Source: an uncultured Lysobacterales bacterium (GTDB taxonomy: Bacteria > Pseudomonadota > Gammaproteobacteria > Xanthomonadales > SZUA-36). From it: a stretch of 7,392 nucleotides of DNA. Positions 6,356 to 7,392 of the stretch are shown piece by piece. The stretch spans positions 1 to 7,392 of the forward strand of contig CALKKN010000318.1 of NCBI GenBank assembly GCA_937995275.1. The letters run 5' to 3'. Under the pieces are notes generated by a model. The model searched no databases. It saw nothing but the letters and a program-made list of their open reading frames with translations, and was not told the origin of the DNA. Both the position numbers and the translations under genes were made by a program. The stretch's first letter is position 1, and each line of letters begins with the position of its first letter.

Positions 6356-6715
6356 GGGGGCGACCTGGATTCGACGTGGGTCATGAAACCCGAGGTGCAT
6401 GCCGAGCTGCAGACAACTCGTAAAACTGATTGCAAACCTTTAGTTGCCAACGACGACAACTACGCTTTAGCAGCTTAAAAACCTGCGTAAAGCCTTCCGC
6501 CCGGCTTCGTGCCCATACGACCGGATCACGGGAGTCACCCCATATGGGATCGCGATGAAGCGCGCCTGGCGCGGATTCGTTAAAACTTACCAGGCTCGTT
6601 GCCGGCTTTCCCTGCCTGTCGGGTAGCCCGCAATTAAATAAATAGACCGGATAAGCATGTAGAGCCGAAGGCGGAGTACTTGCGGACGCGGGTTCGATTC
6701 CCGCCGCCTCCACCA
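6356..6715 (+). ncRNA. ssrA: Transfer-messenger RNA (tmRNA)
   Basis: This 360-nt RNA rescues ribosomes stalled on broken messages. It is charged with alanine like a tRNA and then supplies a short reading frame that adds a degradation tag. The acceptor stem pairs GGGGGCG (6356-6362) with CGCCTCC (6705-6711), followed by ACCA. The T arm is GCGGG/CCCGC around TTCGATT (6688-6704). The 5' part has the conserved TGGATTCGACG and GGTGCATGCCGAG blocks, and the tag frame is followed by the usual run of pseudoknots. The length is close to the 363 nt of E. coli. The gene is one-piece, not permuted. The encoded CCA end and the matching stem fix both ends. Confidence 0.97.
6446..6478 (+). other. tmRNA tag reading frame (ANDDNYALAA)
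   Basis: The resume codon is GCC at 6446-6448 and the frame ends with TAA at 6476-6478. The ten codons give ANDDNYALAA; the Ala-Leu-Ala-Ala end is the signal read by ClpXP and related proteases. The tag differs from that of E. coli (ANDENYALAA) by one Asp for Glu, and I recall the same form in Pseudomonas and other gammaproteobacteria. Charging with alanine adds one further residue in front. Confidence 0.93.
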
Positions 6716-6734
6716 TTTACGCTTGTAAGCACTT

Positions 6735-6770
6735 GAAACCCCTCGCCTTCTTCAGGCAGGGGTTTCTTGT
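6735..6770 (+). terminator. Intrinsic terminator of ssrA
   Basis: GAAACCCC (6735-6742) pairs with GGGGTTTC (6759-6766). The stem continues through T6743-A6758 and GCCT/AGGC to a 5-base loop, with one bulged C, giving about 13 base pairs. It begins 19 nt after the CCA end of tmRNA. The following T tract is modest (TTTCTTGT). Confidence 0.8.
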
Positions 6771-6804
6771 AGGCGCCACGCCGCCCAGAACAAAACGAAG
6801 CTCC

Positions 6805-6845
6805 CGGTTCAGATCGGGGTCACGGTTCAGGGGGACACCGTTCAA
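6805..6845. repeat. Short repeat cluster with CGGTTCAG units
   Basis: CGGTTCAG occurs at 6805-6812 and 6823-6830, and a related CCGTTCAA at 6838-6845. ACGGT (6822-6826) and ACCGT (6837-6841) also form a small inverted repeat around TCAGGGGGAC. The GATCGGGGTCA and GGGGGACACC segments resemble dispersed intergenic repeats that I recall from gammaproteobacterial genomes, some near REP-associated transposases. The last four bases overlap the 3' end of the SnoaL-like gene. That this is a genome-wide repeat is an inference from memory and is not shown by this window. Confidence 0.35.
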
Positions 6846-7258
6846 CCCCACCCTAGTTGCTGCAGGCTGACAGTGTCATTCCATATTTTCGTCATGTGCT
6901 CAATACGGTAGCCGTCAAACACCATGTGGTAAACGTAGTCTGCAGCAATCCTTTTGTTCGTGGGCGGCACTGGCCCACCCGGCCCCGTCTGGGTTCCATG
7001 AAACACCGCAAAAGCTGCTACAGATGTGTCCGCTTCGTCGGCGGCAAAAAATTTCAACTCGTAGTGTCCATCCGGAATGGGTGTAAGAAGCCCTTTCATC
7101 CACTCGCAGTAGCCTTCGAGAGTGGAGATTTCGGACAAGGCACCTGTTTGCGAGGAAAAGGTCGCGTCGGGATTACAGAACGCTTTGCAGGCGTCCCATC
7201 CCTGGCCGGTTTCGCACGCTTCAAAAAACTGCCTTGCTGGTTCGAGAATAGCGCTCAT
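6842..7258 (-). CDS. SnoaL-like / NTF2-like family protein
   Basis: The 138-residue protein looks like a single cone-shaped NTF2-like domain of the SnoaL type. An N-terminal helix carries ARQFFEACETGQGWDACKAFCNPDATF, with the WDACKAFCNPDATF stretch at about 21-34. It is followed by EGYCEWMKGLL, strands such as HYELKFFAAD and VAAFAVFHGTQTG, and a closing DYVYHMVFDGYRIEHMTKIWND segment. Such proteins include cyclases, isomerases and many of unknown role; no substrate can be given. I chose ATG 7258 because AGGAG (7267-7271) lies 8 nt upstream; an ATG ten codons earlier has no such site. Its GC content is about 53% by hand count, well below the oxidoreductase operon, which suggests separate ancestry. 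The gene points toward ssrA, and nothing else accompanies it in the window. Confidence 0.78.
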   Translation of the reverse strand: MSAILEPARQFFEACETGQGWDACKAFCNPDATFSSQTGALSEISTLEGYCEWMKGLLTPIPDGHYELKFFAADEADTSVAAFAVFHGTQTGPGGPVPPTNKRIAADYVYHMVFDGYRIEHMTKIWNDTVSLQQLGWG

Positions 7259-7319
7259 GAGTGACTCTCCTGTTGGGTGGCAATTCAAACTTTCGCTTCA
7301 GGTCATTTCCTGCCCTGTA

Positions 7320-7325
7320 ATTGTA
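7320..7325 (-). promoter_or_regulatory. Possible -10 element of the SnoaL-like gene (TACAAT)
   Basis: Read on the minus strand, TACAAT lies 61 nt before the ATG at 7258, in the AT-richer region upstream. The best -35 at 17 nt is TAGTTA, a poor match, so the promoter is tentative. Confidence 0.25.
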
Positions 7326-7336
7326 TTTGGGGCTGT

Positions 7337-7387
7337 CCTAGATAACTAGGCCAGATGCTCCTTAACTAGTTGTTTTAATTGTTTTAA
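7337..7387. repeat. Palindrome and direct repeats in an AT-rich end
   Basis: CCTAG-ATAA-CTAGG (7337-7350) is a perfect 5-4-5 inverted repeat. TAACTAG occurs at 7343-7349 and again at 7363-7369, 20 bp apart. TTGTTTTAA occurs at 7370-7378 and 7379-7387 in direct tandem. The last 30 or so bases are below 30% GC, unlike the rest of the window. This could be an operator, the end of a mobile element or a remnant; the window stops before it can be decided. Confidence 0.35.
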
Positions 7388-7392
7388 CTGCT

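Noticed and set aside
6170..6400. A 77-residue N-terminal extension of the oxidoreductase fusion in the same open frame
   Set aside because: Its upstream part would be antisense to the mature tmRNA (from 6356), it shows no family resemblance, and the gamma-domain homology begins exactly at the ATG at 6169.
6857..7264. A plus-strand open frame (135 codons) opposite the SnoaL-like gene
   Set aside because: The minus-strand frame has a good ribosome site and a recognisable NTF2-like pattern. The plus-strand frame has neither.
1..7392. CRISPR array, toxin-antitoxin pair, phage genes or a defence system
   Set aside because: I looked for regularly spaced repeats and for matching protein motifs on both strands and found none.

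Overview
The window looks like chromosomal DNA of a high-GC, CO2-fixing proteobacterium, most likely a gammaproteobacterium. Three things point there. The left edge carries the end of a CbbP-type phosphoribulokinase. The next gene is a phosphoglycolate phosphatase, the usual partner for clearing Rubisco's oxygenase by-product. The tmRNA encodes the tag ANDDNYALAA, close to the E. coli ANDENYALAA form. No species can be named from the sequence alone.

Layout, left to right. (1) 1-1131, plus strand: the 3' end of phosphoribulokinase, a 17-codon leader ORF with a strong Shine-Dalgarno sequence, and gph. (2) 1189-1884, plus strand: an unrecognised secreted, cysteine-rich protein. (3) 1881-6169, minus strand: a compact three-gene operon for a 2-oxoacid (probably pyruvate):acceptor oxidoreductase. 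Its first gene is a 735-residue fusion of the gamma subunit, a GltD-like FAD/NAD(P) module and a two-cluster ferredoxin (delta) domain. The alpha and beta subunits follow, 9 nt and -4 nt apart. (4) 6170-6355: the divergent intergenic region between this operon and ssrA, holding a perfect 9-12-9 inverted repeat and the ssrA -10 element. (5) 6356-6770, plus strand: tmRNA and its hairpin terminator. (6) 6771-7392: DNA of clearly lower GC (about 53% in the gene by hand count, against roughly 60-80% in sampled lines of the operon). It carries a SnoaL/NTF2-like gene on the minus strand, repeat-like sequence beside it, and an AT-rich end.

How the genes fit together. Phosphoribulokinase makes ribulose-1,5-bisphosphate for Rubisco and Gph clears 2-phosphoglycolate. 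The oxidoreductase interconverts pyruvate and acetyl-CoA + CO2. Its built-in GltD-like module suggests that it exchanges electrons with NAD(P)(H) as well as, or instead of, free ferredoxin. The direction in vivo (CO2-fixing or pyruvate-oxidising) cannot be read from DNA.

The most notable item is the gamma-GltD-delta fusion. Secondary items are the inverted repeat upstream of the operon, the double-stop CTAG between convergent genes, the gph leader ORF, and the change in composition just after ssrA, a frequent integration site for genomic islands. I found no CRISPR array, transposase, integrase or defence system.
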